Assembly (NCBI GenBank): GCA_013372875.1
Contig: JABXIW010000255.1
Location: forward strand, 1-10,339
Length of the DNA stretch: 10,339 bases
From: Gammaproteobacteria bacterium
GTDB lineage: Bacteria > Pseudomonadota > Gammaproteobacteria > Enterobacterales > Kangiellaceae
Direction of reading: 5' to 3'
The notes below the pieces were generated by a model. The model did no database searches and was not told the DNA's origin. It saw only the letters and a program-made list of their open reading frames with translations. Positions 1 through 6,783 of this stretch are shown here, piece after piece; position 1 is the first letter of the stretch; the number at the start of each line of letters is the position of its first letter. Made by a program: the position numbers and the translations under genes.

Positions 1-198
1 ATGCAAAGCTATGTTGATACCGTGCTAGCAGGTTGCTTGGAGGTATCCCATGCGTTTGCGGAGCATTTTGTGCGTCACACCATTGGCTGGCACCACGCGA
101 AAGAAAATGACCGCCATCAACCCAAATACGGCAACCTTGCAGGCGTGCAAGAGCACCATTACGAGTTGATTGATAATCTGATTGCCCAAAATTCGTAG
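1..198 (+). CDS. C-terminal end of a gamma-glutamylcyclotransferase-like protein (5' end outside window)
   Basis: This frame is open from the first base to a TAG stop at 196-198 and gives 65 residues. The first codon is ATG, but no upstream sequence is visible, so it is more likely an internal methionine than the true start. The segment is soluble, with no membrane stretch. It carries the pattern YVDTVLAGCLEV, then a His/Trp-rich stretch (TIGWHHAKENDRHQPKYG) and a short C-terminal helix. From memory this resembles the tail of Vibrio proteins annotated as gamma-glutamylcyclotransferase-like, but the catalytic N-terminal part is not visible, so the product name is tentative. It is followed at once by a strong hairpin terminator and converges on the csaA-like gene. 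That a real gene ends here is more certain than what it encodes. Confidence 0.5.
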   Translation: MQSYVDTVLAGCLEVSHAFAEHFVRHTIGWHHAKENDRHQPKYGNLAGVQEHHYELIDNLIAQNS

Positions 199-214
199 CT
201 CAATCCCATCTATA

Positions 215-242
215 AAAACAGCTCTAAACTAAGAGCTGTTTT
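215..242. terminator. Bidirectional intrinsic terminator between converging genes
   Basis: A perfect 11-bp inverted repeat, AAAACAGCTCT (215-225) and AGAGCTGTTTT (232-242), encloses a 6-nt loop. The A-run on the left arm and T-run on the right arm give a U-tail in both directions. It sits 16 bp after the stop of the left gene (plus) and 25 bp after the stop of the csaA-like gene (minus), so it can end both transcripts. Confidence 0.85.
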
Positions 243-267
243 CACAATAGAGCGACCAGTGAACTGA

Positions 268-626
<359 letters not shown>

Positions 627-629
627 AAA

Positions 630-645
630 AAGATAACGTTTACAC
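630..645. promoter_or_regulatory. Candidate GalR operator (one good half-site)
   Basis: The 16 bases AAGATAACGTTTACAC match 12 positions of GTGTAAACGTTTACAC, a symmetric form of the E. coli GalR/GalS operator. The right half, CGTTTACAC, is perfect, including the central CG where LacI-family hinge helices insert. The left half is degenerate. The same bases form part of an 18-bp imperfect palindrome at 632-649 (GATAACGT-TT-ACACTATC). The site lies between csaA and galR, next to a GalR gene, so autoregulation or control of csaA is plausible. It is well upstream of the predicted galR promoter. Confidence 0.45.
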
Positions 646-710
646 TATCAGCAAGCTTAATAAATACAAGTGGTAAAGATCTCATTTCCGAAAGCAAATC
701 CTCTATCAAA

Positions 711-739
711 TTGCACTTATTACACAATGGGTGTTTAAT
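711..739 (+). promoter_or_regulatory. Predicted sigma70 promoter of galR
   Basis: TTGCAC (711-716) and TTTAAT (734-739) are separated by 17 bp, close to the -35 and -10 consensus. Transcription would start near 746, giving a leader of about 30 nt before the galR ATG, with AAAGG at 766-770 placed 6 nt before the start. A small inverted repeat, ACAC(5)GTGT, lies in the spacer at 722-734; its meaning is unclear. Confidence 0.5.
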
Positions 740-776
740 ACTTTCAGTCAAAATTTTTAGCCACTAAAGGTTCTAT

Positions 777-1775
777 ATGGCAACGATCAAGGATGTCGCG
801 AAAGAAGCCGGTGTTTCGGTCGCAACGGTTTCTCGCGTGATCAACAAGTCTCCAAAAGCCAGTCAATCATCGGTAGAGTCGGTCACCAAAGCAATGAGCA
901 AATTGGGCTACAGACCCAATGCCGCAGCTCGCGCACTGGTGAGTCAAAGCACAAATACCATGGGTGTGTTGGTGAGTGATGTGTCCGATCCTTTCTTCGG
1001 CACGTTGGTCAAATCCGTCGATAATGTCGCGCGCGAAAATGGCAAACATATCTTGATTGGCAACGGTTACCATAATCCAGAAGATGAGCGTCAAGCCCTA
1101 GAATTGCTGATCAACAGCCGTTGCGATGCAATAGTCATCCACTCGAAAGGCTTATCTGATGAGGAGCTAACTGGCTATGCCCAAGAAGTGAAAGGTATGG
1201 TGCTTATCAATCGACATATCCCAGAGCTTGCTGAGCGCTGTATTTCCCTTGATAACCGCAAGGGGGCATTCCTCGCGACAGAATATTTGATTCGTCACGG
1301 GCATCGCAAAATTGCTTGCATTGCCTCATCCCACGATATCGAAGATACCGATGAGCGCTTGCAAGGTTACCAAGCCGCATTGAAAGAACATGGTATAGAA
1401 CTCTCCAAAAGCTACATCGAATACGGTGAGCCCAACAGTGATGGTGGCGAAGTTGCGATGACCAATCTATTAACCAAATCTTTAGAGATTACTGGAGTGG
1501 TGGCCTACAACGACTACATGGCCGCTGGCGCACTGGCAGCGTTAGATCAAAATGGCATTGACGTACCAAGTAAGGTTTCTATGGTCGGGTTCGATGATGG
1601 CTTGATCGCCCGCTTTGTTCACCCTAGCTTGACTACTATTCGCTACCCAATCGAGATGATGGCAGAACGTGCCGCCCGTTTGGCTTTGGCGCTATCTCGT
1701 GACGAAAAAGTTGAAGATGAAACCATTATTTTTAGCCCGACTTTGGTACGAAGAAATTCTGTTGAGCGTTGTTGA
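777..1775 (+). CDS. galR: Galactose repressor GalR (LacI family)
   Basis: This 332-residue LacI-family repressor starts with the helix-turn-helix MATIKDVAKEAGVSVATVSR (residues 1-20). The hinge YRPNAAARAL follows at 45-54, then a periplasmic-binding-protein-like sensor domain. Several stretches match E. coli GalR/GalS as I know them: SDVSDPFFG at 67-75, LIGNGYHN at 93-100, GMVLINR at 140-146, GFDD at 271-274 and the C-terminal FSPTLVRRNSV at 319-329. The recognition helix is of the GalR type (Val-Ala), so a GTGTAANCGNTTACAC-like operator is expected. Known GalR binds galactose and releases the gal operator. The ATG has AAAGG 6 nt upstream. The gene is monocistronic, diverges from csaA and is closed by a hairpin terminator. 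It is only about 2.6 kb shorter than the distance to galM, so control of the gal operon on the same locus is likely. GalS is an alternative name, since many vibrios have one such protein. Confidence 0.9.
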   Translation: MATIKDVAKEAGVSVATVSRVINKSPKASQSSVESVTKAMSKLGYRPNAAARALVSQSTNTMGVLVSDVSDPFFGTLVKSVDNVARENGKHILIGNGYHNPEDERQALELLINSRCDAIVIHSKGLSDEELTGYAQEVKGMVLINRHIPELAERCISLDNRKGAFLATEYLIRHGHRKIACIASSHDIEDTDERLQGYQAALKEHGIELSKSYIEYGEPNSDGGEVAMTNLLTKSLEITGVVAYNDYMAAGALAALDQNGIDVPSKVSMVGFDDGLIARFVHPSLTTIRYPIEMMAERAARLALALSRDEKVEDETIIFSPTLVRRNSVERC

Positions 1776-1802
1776 TGGTGGATAATCTGTAAATTGAAAA
1801 CG

Positions 1803-1834
1803 AAAAGCCCGCTCAGGTTATTGAGTGGGCTTTT
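1803..1834. terminator. Shared terminator of galR and the symporter operon
   Basis: The arms AAAAGCCCGCTCA (1803-1815) and TGAGTGGGCTTTT (1822-1834) enclose a 6-nt loop. In the plus-strand RNA every position pairs, with one G-U wobble, and the hairpin runs into a T-rich tail. In the minus-strand RNA the wobble becomes an A-C mismatch, but a T-rich tail is also present. It therefore fits galR best and probably also ends the symporter transcript. Confidence 0.85.
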
Positions 1835-1865
1835 TCTTTGAGCACTTGTCGAGACGATATGGATT

Positions 1866-3254
1866 CTAGCTCAAGGCTTCGTGCGGTTTTACAGACTTAA
1901 CGTCAACGCCTTGCGCAAACTCACCACGCTGTAATTTTTCTCGTAAAATCGCATGTTGGTCTTCGGTAAATGTGTAGCGAGACATAATGAAGATGCGCAC
2001 TAGAGCTCCCAATGCGGGTAGCAACGCAATACAGAAGAACATGCCATTGAGCGCGGTTTCCGTTTGCGCCGCATTTGGTACATAGCCAATCATCGTCAAG
2101 ATTACCCCCGTCAAGCCGCCCGCTACCGCGACAGAGAGTTTGCCTGTAAAGGTTTGTCCCGAGAACGTGATCGCCGCGGTACGTTTGCCGCTGTGGTAGT
2201 ACGAGTACTCTACTGTATCTGCAATCATGGCCGAGATAAGAGGGTTGGTCATCATAAAGATGCCTGTAATCACCGCTAACCACGCCATCACGACCGTTGG
2301 ATTATCATAGCCAGTAAAATAGAACCCAATGCGAGCGATGATCTCTAAAACGCACAGCGCAATAAAGATGTCACGTTTTTTGAAACGCTTTGTCAGCACT
2401 GGCGTAGCCAAACACGCAATCGCACTTACCAAAGTGATGGTACCAATCAGAGAGACTAACCCTGCGTCTCCCATGTTGTATGTGAAGAAGAAAATGTACA
2501 GGCCATTCACTAGATTGAAAAACACATTCATGAAAAACGCTGCCAGAATAAAAAATAACGGCTTGTTTTTACGAACGGCTTGGAAGGTTTGCTTCAGCGT
2601 GACTTTTTCGCAGCTCTTCGTCGAGATACGTTCTTTGGTGTTGTAAAAACCGTTCAGCATGAAGAACAAACCCGCAATCATCAACACAATCACTGCTGGT
2701 AAGTAACCCTGATCTGCGCGGCCATCAGCGAAGTAAGCGCTCAGTTTCGGGAACACAACCAAAGTCGCACCAATACCCGCATTCACCCCTAACATGGCAC
2801 AAGTTGCCGCTTTTGCTCGCTCTTGTGGTTCATCCGTCATAACAGAAGACATAGACCAAAACGGCACATCAGAAATGGTGTAAAGCGTACCCCAAAGAAT
2901 GTAAGTGATACCGGCATACATCACTTTTGTCGATGTATCAGCATCGATGTTATAGAAAGCGGCCACCGTGACCAGAACAATCAGAACCGGCGTAAACAGC
3001 ATGTAAGGGCGGAATTTACCAAAGCGAGAGTCTAACGTGTCCATGTATCCGGCAATGAGCGGATCGTTCACCGCATCCCACACACGAGCAATCAAAAAAA
3101 TCGTACTCGCCGCAATTGGAGAAATGCCCAAAATATCGGTATAGAAATAAAGAATAAAAGAGCCGACTAGACCAAAGCTAAAGCACTGGCCTACCCCATA
3201 GCCGAAGTAAGACATCAGCTCCTTATTAGTGAGTTTGTTTTGTAGAGTAGTCAT
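1866..3254 (-). CDS. GPH-family (MelB-like) sugar:cation symporter
   Basis: This 462-residue integral inner-membrane protein has about twelve hydrophobic segments and no fused PTS EIIA domain, unlike LacS. The family signature is clear at 60-84: D60, N63 and D64 in WDAVNDP, then G-x-x-D and RFGKFRP. These correspond to the cation-site residues D55, N58 and D59 of E. coli MelB. K372 in the GQTFTGK stretch aligns with MelB K377, and MIGYVPN at 388-394 also matches the MelB end region. Known members import melibiose, other galactosides, pentosides or hexuronides with Na+ or H+. The substrate here cannot be fixed from sequence. It is the second gene of an operon with the GH5-like glycosidase, 70 bp downstream, so it most likely imports that enzyme's substrate. 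The Shine-Dalgarno before the ATG is weak (GAG about 11 nt away). Confidence 0.88.
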   Translation of the reverse strand: MTTLQNKLTNKELMSYFGYGVGQCFSFGLVGSFILYFYTDILGISPIAASTIFLIARVWDAVNDPLIAGYMDTLDSRFGKFRPYMLFTPVLIVLVTVAAFYNIDADTSTKVMYAGITYILWGTLYTISDVPFWSMSSVMTDEPQERAKAATCAMLGVNAGIGATLVVFPKLSAYFADGRADQGYLPAVIVLMIAGLFFMLNGFYNTKERISTKSCEKVTLKQTFQAVRKNKPLFFILAAFFMNVFFNLVNGLYIFFFTYNMGDAGLVSLIGTITLVSAIACLATPVLTKRFKKRDIFIALCVLEIIARIGFYFTGYDNPTVVMAWLAVITGIFMMTNPLISAMIADTVEYSYYHSGKRTAAITFSGQTFTGKLSVAVAGGLTGVILTMIGYVPNAAQTETALNGMFFCIALLPALGALVRIFIMSRYTFTEDQHAILREKLQRGEFAQGVDVKSVKPHEALS

Positions 3255-3289
3255 TGTTCACGTCTCAATTGATTTTATTGTAAATAATA

Positions 3290-3315
3290 AACCGACCCAT
3301 TTCTCAGAGTCGGCT
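3290..3315 (-). other. Intercistronic hairpin between glycosidase and symporter genes
   Basis: AACCGAC (3290-3296) and GTCGGCT (3309-3315) form a 7-bp stem with one wobble and a 12-nt loop. In the minus-strand transcript it follows the glycosidase stop by about 9 nt and runs into TTTATTATTTA. It could be a weak or partial terminator that lowers symporter expression, or a 3'-end stabiliser. The tail is less uniform than in the true terminators of this window. Confidence 0.45.
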
Positions 3316-3324
3316 CACAGGCAA

Positions 3325-4395
3325 TTAATCCACTTCTGCGAGTGTTTTTATCAATTGCACTTCGCTTGCGTCATACGGCTGTCCTTGCTCATCAAGCAGA
3401 TCGTGGAACCATTGACTCGCATAGTTTGCATCGCTACGTTTTATCTCTGGCCAAGGCAGATGCGTTTGTGTTTTTCCTTTCACTAATCCCCACTGGTAGC
3501 AGCCAATGTTTTTCTGTTTAAAGACCGGAAGCTGTTCGTGCATGTACGATTGCGCATGACGAGCAAGCCACTCAGTACACATCATTGGTCGGTTGTAGCT
3601 TTCTACAATTTCAACGGCTTTATGGAACAGATCGAGTGGTAAGTAAGCGTGGAAAGTAATGATGTCCGATAGCTCCATCGCTTTGCGATCGGTTGGGTGT
3701 TCATAAATCGGCAGGCTTCGGTCAAGAATGCTTGGCGCATGCCAAGCGCCAACGGTGAGAGGCTGAGTTGGGTTTTCTTCACGTGCCCACTCAAACGCTT
3801 GTTCCATCAGCTCATGACTAAAGATTTCCATTTCTTCGTCGTAAGCGATCTCACCCGTAGTGGTGAAAATCATGCGGTTGGTTGGCTCGTTATAGAGATC
3901 CCAAATAACGATTCTAGGGTCATTTTTGTAGGTAGAGATGATGTCGCGAATATACGCTTCGACCTCACCCCACATAGATTTGTCCATCACCACATTGCGA
4001 CCAGGACTTGCTGCTGCTTGGCTATTGTGCAAATCCGGTACTGGCGCTTTTTGTTCACCAAGATAAGGATGGTCGCCCGAAAAACCGCAGTCATCCATCG
4101 GCGTGAGCATCACTTTGATTTGATTGCGTTCGCAAATATCCAGAAAGCGCTCAATTCGCGCATGTAAACCATCGCGATCCGCTTGCCAAACTATAAATGG
4201 TAAGTTGGTACGTAAAGTGTTGTAACCCACATCATGCGCCCAAGCTAACTCTTGTTCCATCACCTCAGGAGCAAAAGATTCCGCTTGCCACATCTCATTC
4301 CAGTTAACCGCTGTGCGCGGTAAATAGTTAAAGCCACGTAGCCAGCCATGCTCTTTTTGCCATTGCCACGCTTTCTCTTCCGACCATCTTTTCAT
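3325..4395 (-). CDS. Cytoplasmic clan GH-A (GH5-like) glycoside hydrolase
   Basis: This retaining (beta/alpha)8-type glycosidase has 356 residues from the ATG at 4395. The reading frame also opens at a GTG at 4404. I prefer the ATG because AAGGTGA at 4401-4407 is then 6 nt upstream, whereas that sequence overlaps the GTG. Counting from the ATG, the acid/base is E170 in IWDLYNEP, the likely nucleophile is E275 in MCTEWL, and FHAY at 248-251 is the usual active-site His/Tyr strand. A C-terminal [16 protein letters not shown] block is typical of relatives often labelled 1,4-beta-xylanase or cellulase. There is no signal peptide, so it acts on imported small glycosides, not polymers. It is the first gene of an operon with a GPH symporter and next to Leloir genes, which suggests a galactose-containing substrate. 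A xyloside, arabinoside or glucoside is not excluded. Clan assignment is confident; substrate is unknown. Confidence 0.85.
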   Translation of the reverse strand: MKRWSEEKAWQWQKEHGWLRGFNYLPRTAVNWNEMWQAESFAPEVMEQELAWAHDVGYNTLRTNLPFIVWQADRDGLHARIERFLDICERNQIKVMLTPMDDCGFSGDHPYLGEQKAPVPDLHNSQAAASPGRNVVMDKSMWGEVEAYIRDIISTYKNDPRIVIWDLYNEPTNRMIFTTTGEIAYDEEMEIFSHELMEQAFEWAREENPTQPLTVGAWHAPSILDRSLPIYEHPTDRKAMELSDIITFHAYLPLDLFHKAVEIVESYNRPMMCTEWLARHAQSYMHEQLPVFKQKNIGCYQWGLVKGKTQTHLPWPEIKRSDANYASQWFHDLLDEQGQPYDASEVQLIKTLAEVD

Positions 4396-4400
4396 CTTAC

Positions 4401-4407
4401 TCACCTT
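4401..4407 (-). promoter_or_regulatory. Shine-Dalgarno that decides the glycosidase start
   Basis: Read on the minus strand this is AAGGTGA, 6 nt before the ATG at 4395. It contains the competing upstream GTG codon, which would have almost no spacer. It therefore favours the ATG. Confidence 0.65.
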
Positions 4408-4429
4408 AAAACTAAATTACTAACTAATA

Positions 4430-4443
4430 ATATTAGCTAATAT
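4430..4443. promoter_or_regulatory. Candidate operator 1 of the LacI-type regulator (ATATTAGCTAATAT)
   Basis: This is a perfect 14-bp palindrome around the core TTAGCTAA (4433-4440). It lies about 35 bp upstream of the glycosidase ATG, probably over or just after its transcription start. On the left it overlaps another inverted repeat, CTAATA-A-TATTAG (4424-4436). The same core occurs twice more beside the divergent regulator gene. The local AT-richness raises the chance background, but the repeated core does not look random. Confidence 0.55.
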
Positions 4444-4483
4444 ATTAATTAATAATTTAATGACTAGGTGCTCAAAGAATAAA

Positions 4484-4499
4484 CGTGGTGAAAATCACA
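4484..4499. promoter_or_regulatory. Candidate CRP site 1
   Basis: CGTGG-N6-TCACA matches 8 of the 10 conserved positions of TGTGA-N6-TCACA, with a perfect right half. It lies between the divergent promoters of the glycosidase operon and the regulator gene. If the operon starts near 4450, the site would be near -41.5, the usual place for activation. Confidence 0.4.
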
Positions 4500-4525
4500 G
4501 CTTTTAAGTTTCTCTGACTTACTTT

Positions 4526-4541
4526 TGTGATCTTCATCTTT
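4526..4541. promoter_or_regulatory. Candidate CRP site 2 (one good half)
   Basis: TGTGA-N6-TCTTT has a perfect left half with flanking TT and a poor right half (2 of 5). Its centre is 42 bp, about four helical turns, from that of candidate site 1, so both would face the same side of the DNA. Confidence 0.3.
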
Positions 4542-4560
4542 AAAGGATGATCCGAACTTA

Positions 4561-4585
4561 ATCTTTAGCTAATATCTTTAGCTAA
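4561..4585. promoter_or_regulatory. Tandem candidate operators 2 and 3 of the LacI-type regulator
   Basis: ATCTTTAGCTAA occurs at 4561-4572 and again at 4574-4585, a direct repeat with a 13-bp period. Each copy contains the palindrome TTAGCTAA (4565-4572, 4578-4585). They end 22 bp before the regulator ATG and overlap a possible weak promoter (ATGATC at 4547, TAATAT at 4570). Binding here would give autorepression. Confidence 0.55.
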
Positions 4586-4607
4586 CGAAATTACGTAAAA
4601 GAACAGA

Positions 4608-5633
4608 ATGGCTAAAAAAATCACCATGAGTGACATTGCGGCGGCGGCTGGCGTCTCTCAGTCGACCGTATCGCTGGTATTGAATGGCTCAACTTCCGTA
4701 AAAATCGCGGAAGCGACCAAACGTAAAGTGCTCGAAACCGCAGAATCACTTGGCTACAAAAACAAAAAGGTTGCCCATGCTTTGGGACGCCCTAAAAAGA
4801 TCGCATTGGTGATCAATGGCTTAACCAGTTATGACCCATTTATCGATGCCATCAATGCAGCGAGAGAAGAAGCGTGGTCGAACGACTACATATTGGTGAC
4901 GTTCAATTACAGCCATGATGAAGTGTTGGCAAGCAAGATTGAGTCGGAGATAAACGGCGGTGATTACGCAGGTTTGGTTTACGCATCCAGTATGACGCGA
5001 GAGTTGGAGCAGCAACGCGTCACAACTTCCTTACCGACTGTGCTGCTGAACTGCACCAACGAAGAACACACCGAAACGCCAAGTATTTTGCCGGCCGATA
5101 TGATTGGAGCTTACAAAGCAGTTTCCCACCTCACAGCGCAAGGTTATCGTCGCATTGCCATGCTGTCTGGTGAAAGTTGGATGCTAGCCAGTAAGCAACG
5201 TGCCGATGGTTATCGTCAGGCTCTCATTGATGCAGACATCATTCCTAACTCAGAGTATTTAGTCGATGCAAACTGGTCGCTAAAAGAAGCGCACCAGCAA
5301 ACACTGGCACTACTGAATATGGAGCAGCCGCCAGAAGCGATTTTCTGTGGCAGCGACTATATGGCAATGGGGTGCTACCAAGCGATAGCGGAGTTGGGGT
5401 TGAAGATTCCTCAGGATGTTGCCGTTGTCGGTTACGATAATCAGCAAATCGCCTCTGAAAGCTTCCCAGCATTAACGTCGGTTGAACTGCCCTACTCAGA
5501 CATGGGTAAACTCGCAATCGAATCGTTGATGGCACTGATTGAAGGGCAACCGTTGCTTTCTAACAAACGCAAAGTAGAGGGTGAGCTCATCGTTCGAACC
5601 TCTTCGACAAAAACAAAAAAGGTGGGCATGTAG
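4608..5633 (+). CDS. LacI-family repressor of the glycosidase-symporter operon (inferred target)
   Basis: This 341-residue LacI-family regulator has an N-terminal helix-turn-helix at about residues 5-26 (ITMSDIAAAAGVSQSTVSLV). The hinge at 50-60 (YKNKKVAHALG) keeps the leucine that inserts into the minor groove but not the usual PNxxAR wording. The sugar-sensor domain follows from about residue 64. Residues in the usual effector positions are R198 in KQRADGY, D250 in CGSDYM and D277 in VVGYDNQ, so it should sense a sugar or sugar phosphate; which one is unknown. Its recognition helix (Gln-Ser) differs from GalR, so a different operator is expected. The gene diverges from the glycosidase operon, and TTAGCTAA palindromes flank both starts, which makes that operon and itself the likely targets. 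No strong Shine-Dalgarno precedes the ATG. Its last codons form part of the gal operon terminator on the other strand. Confidence 0.88.
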   Translation: MAKKITMSDIAAAAGVSQSTVSLVLNGSTSVKIAEATKRKVLETAESLGYKNKKVAHALGRPKKIALVINGLTSYDPFIDAINAAREEAWSNDYILVTFNYSHDEVLASKIESEINGGDYAGLVYASSMTRELEQQRVTTSLPTVLLNCTNEEHTETPSILPADMIGAYKAVSHLTAQGYRRIAMLSGESWMLASKQRADGYRQALIDADIIPNSEYLVDANWSLKEAHQQTLALLNMEQPPEAIFCGSDYMAMGCYQAIAELGLKIPQDVAVVGYDNQQIASESFPALTSVELPYSDMGKLAIESLMALIEGQPLLSNKRKVEGELIVRTSSTKTKKVGM

Positions 5634-5639
5634 CCCACC
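5609..5639 (-). terminator. Terminator of the gal operon, inside the 3' end of the LacI-type gene
   Basis: Read on the minus strand, GGTGGGC and GCCCACC (5639-5633 and 5627-5621) form a 7-bp GC-rich stem with a 5-nt loop. TTTTTTGTTTTTGT follows directly. This is a classic terminator 67 bp after the galM stop. On the plus strand the hairpin has no T-tail. It overlaps the last codons and stop of the convergent regulator gene. Confidence 0.85.
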
Positions 5640-5661
5640 ATAACACCCAAAGTCGTTGGAG

Positions 5662-5684
5662 TTGCAGCATTGCTGCCGCTGCAA
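5662..5684. repeat. Small inverted repeat between galM and the LacI-type gene
   Basis: TTGCAGC (5662-5668) and GCTGCAA (5678-5684) form a 7-bp stem with a 9-nt loop in the 73-bp convergent spacer. There is no T-run on the plus strand, so it is at best a weak 3'-end structure for the regulator transcript. Confidence 0.35.
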
Positions 5685-5706
5685 GTTCAAAGGGTAGAAG
5701 TGCTAT

Positions 5707-6780
5707 CTAAAATTCAAACTGATAAGTAGTTTGATGCTGATAGCAATCCCCAGAGCTCAACACCCCATTGTTGAGTCCCCATTCTGGTTTGTTTGGCCCG
5801 TCTGGAAAGTACTGCGTTTCCAATGCTAGGCCGTCATAGCGTTCGTAAGTTTTACTTGCACCTGGCGTACCGGCTAAGAAATTACCTGAATAAAACTGGA
5901 TGGCAGGCTTGGTGGTTTTCACCTTCATCACCACATCTTCTTTTGGTGCAATTAAAACCGCAGCGACAGACACGCCATCGGTCACTTCAGGCATGAATAC
6001 AAAGGCGTGATCGTAGCCACCAGCAGTTTTCTGATCTTGCTCGGCAAGAAATTCTTGGCCAATCAATTTTGGCTCGGTGAAGTCGAAACTGGTACCCGAA
6101 ACTGGCTTTTGTTCACCGGAAGGAATTAACCCCGCATCCGTTGGCAAGTAATGCCCAGCATTGAGCTGTAAAGTATGATCCAAACTTTTCGCGCGGCTCG
6201 CCTCACCAGCCAAGTTAAAGTAGGCGTGATTGGTTAAATTCACTGGCGATGTTTTGTCGGTCTTAGCATCATAGGCGATAGCTAGTTCATTCTCGTCAGT
6301 GAGAGTGTACGTCACCTTCACATCGAGATTTCCCGGATAGCCTTGGTCACCGTCCGGGGAGCGAAGTGAAAAAGTGACCTGTTGATCATTTTGTTGCTCT
6401 TCAACCTTCCAGCGGCGTTTATCAAACCCTTCCAAGCCTCCGTGCAGTGAGTTTTCGCCGTTATTAATGCCAAGTTGATAGTTCTCTCCGTCTATCTCAA
6501 ACTGCCCTTTCGCAATTCGGTTAGCAAAGCGGCCAACAATGGAACCGAAGTAAGCGTCTTGCTTCATGTGTTCAGCCATATTTGGTGAGCGCAACAACAC
6601 TTCACGGTTTTCACCACTTACCGGTAATGTGCAACTCAACCACGTCGCACCGATATCCATAAACGACGCTGTCATACCATTCGCGTTGGTCAAATGAATC
6701 AGAGTCGCAGTTTGGCCATCAAACGACGGCGTTTGCGCCATCGCTTGTTCTAGTTGTTGAAAATAGGCTTTCATCATCAT
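5707..6780 (-). CDS. galM: Aldose 1-epimerase (galactose mutarotase) GalM
   Basis: GalM interconverts beta- and alpha-galactose in the cytoplasm, feeding the alpha form to GalK. The protein is 357 residues, close to the 346 of E. coli. Family residues are in place: H113 in NSLHGG, H185 in NLTNHAYFNL, D257 in GGYDHAF, and the catalytic glutamate E321 in LALETQYFPD. The N-terminal substrate region GRFANRIAKG (83-92) is intact. The gene opens with three ATG codons in a row (6780, 6777, 6774). The Shine-Dalgarno AAGGA at 6781-6785 is adjacent to the first and 6 nt from the third, so translation probably starts at 6774 (355 residues). AAGGA also overlaps the galK stop codon, indicating coupled translation. 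It is the last gene of the galETKM operon, which ends 67 bp further on at a strong terminator. Confidence 0.95.
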   Translation of the reverse strand: MMMKAYFQQLEQAMAQTPSFDGQTATLIHLTNANGMTASFMDIGATWLSCTLPVSGENREVLLRSPNMAEHMKQDAYFGSIVGRFANRIAKGQFEIDGENYQLGINNGENSLHGGLEGFDKRRWKVEEQQNDQQVTFSLRSPDGDQGYPGNLDVKVTYTLTDENELAIAYDAKTDKTSPVNLTNHAYFNLAGEASRAKSLDHTLQLNAGHYLPTDAGLIPSGEQKPVSGTSFDFTEPKLIGQEFLAEQDQKTAGGYDHAFVFMPEVTDGVSVAAVLIAPKEDVVMKVKTTKPAIQFYSGNFLAGTPGASKTYERYDGLALETQYFPDGPNKPEWGLNNGVLSSGDCYQHQTTYQFEF

Positions 6781-6783
6781 TCC

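Noticed and set aside
722..734. Inverted repeat ACAC(5)GTGT in the galR promoter spacer, considered as a second GalR site
   Set aside because: The half-sites are in the wrong order compared with GTGTAA...TTACAC, and the symmetry does not extend further.
1921..2283. Open frame of 120 codons on the minus strand in another frame of the symporter
   Set aside because: It lies fully inside the symporter gene, and its translation is not hydrophobic or family-like. It is a frame shadow.
3697..4167. Open frame of 156 codons antisense to the glycosidase gene
   Set aside because: The minus-strand glycosidase has intact catalytic motifs through this stretch. The antisense translation shows no family resemblance.
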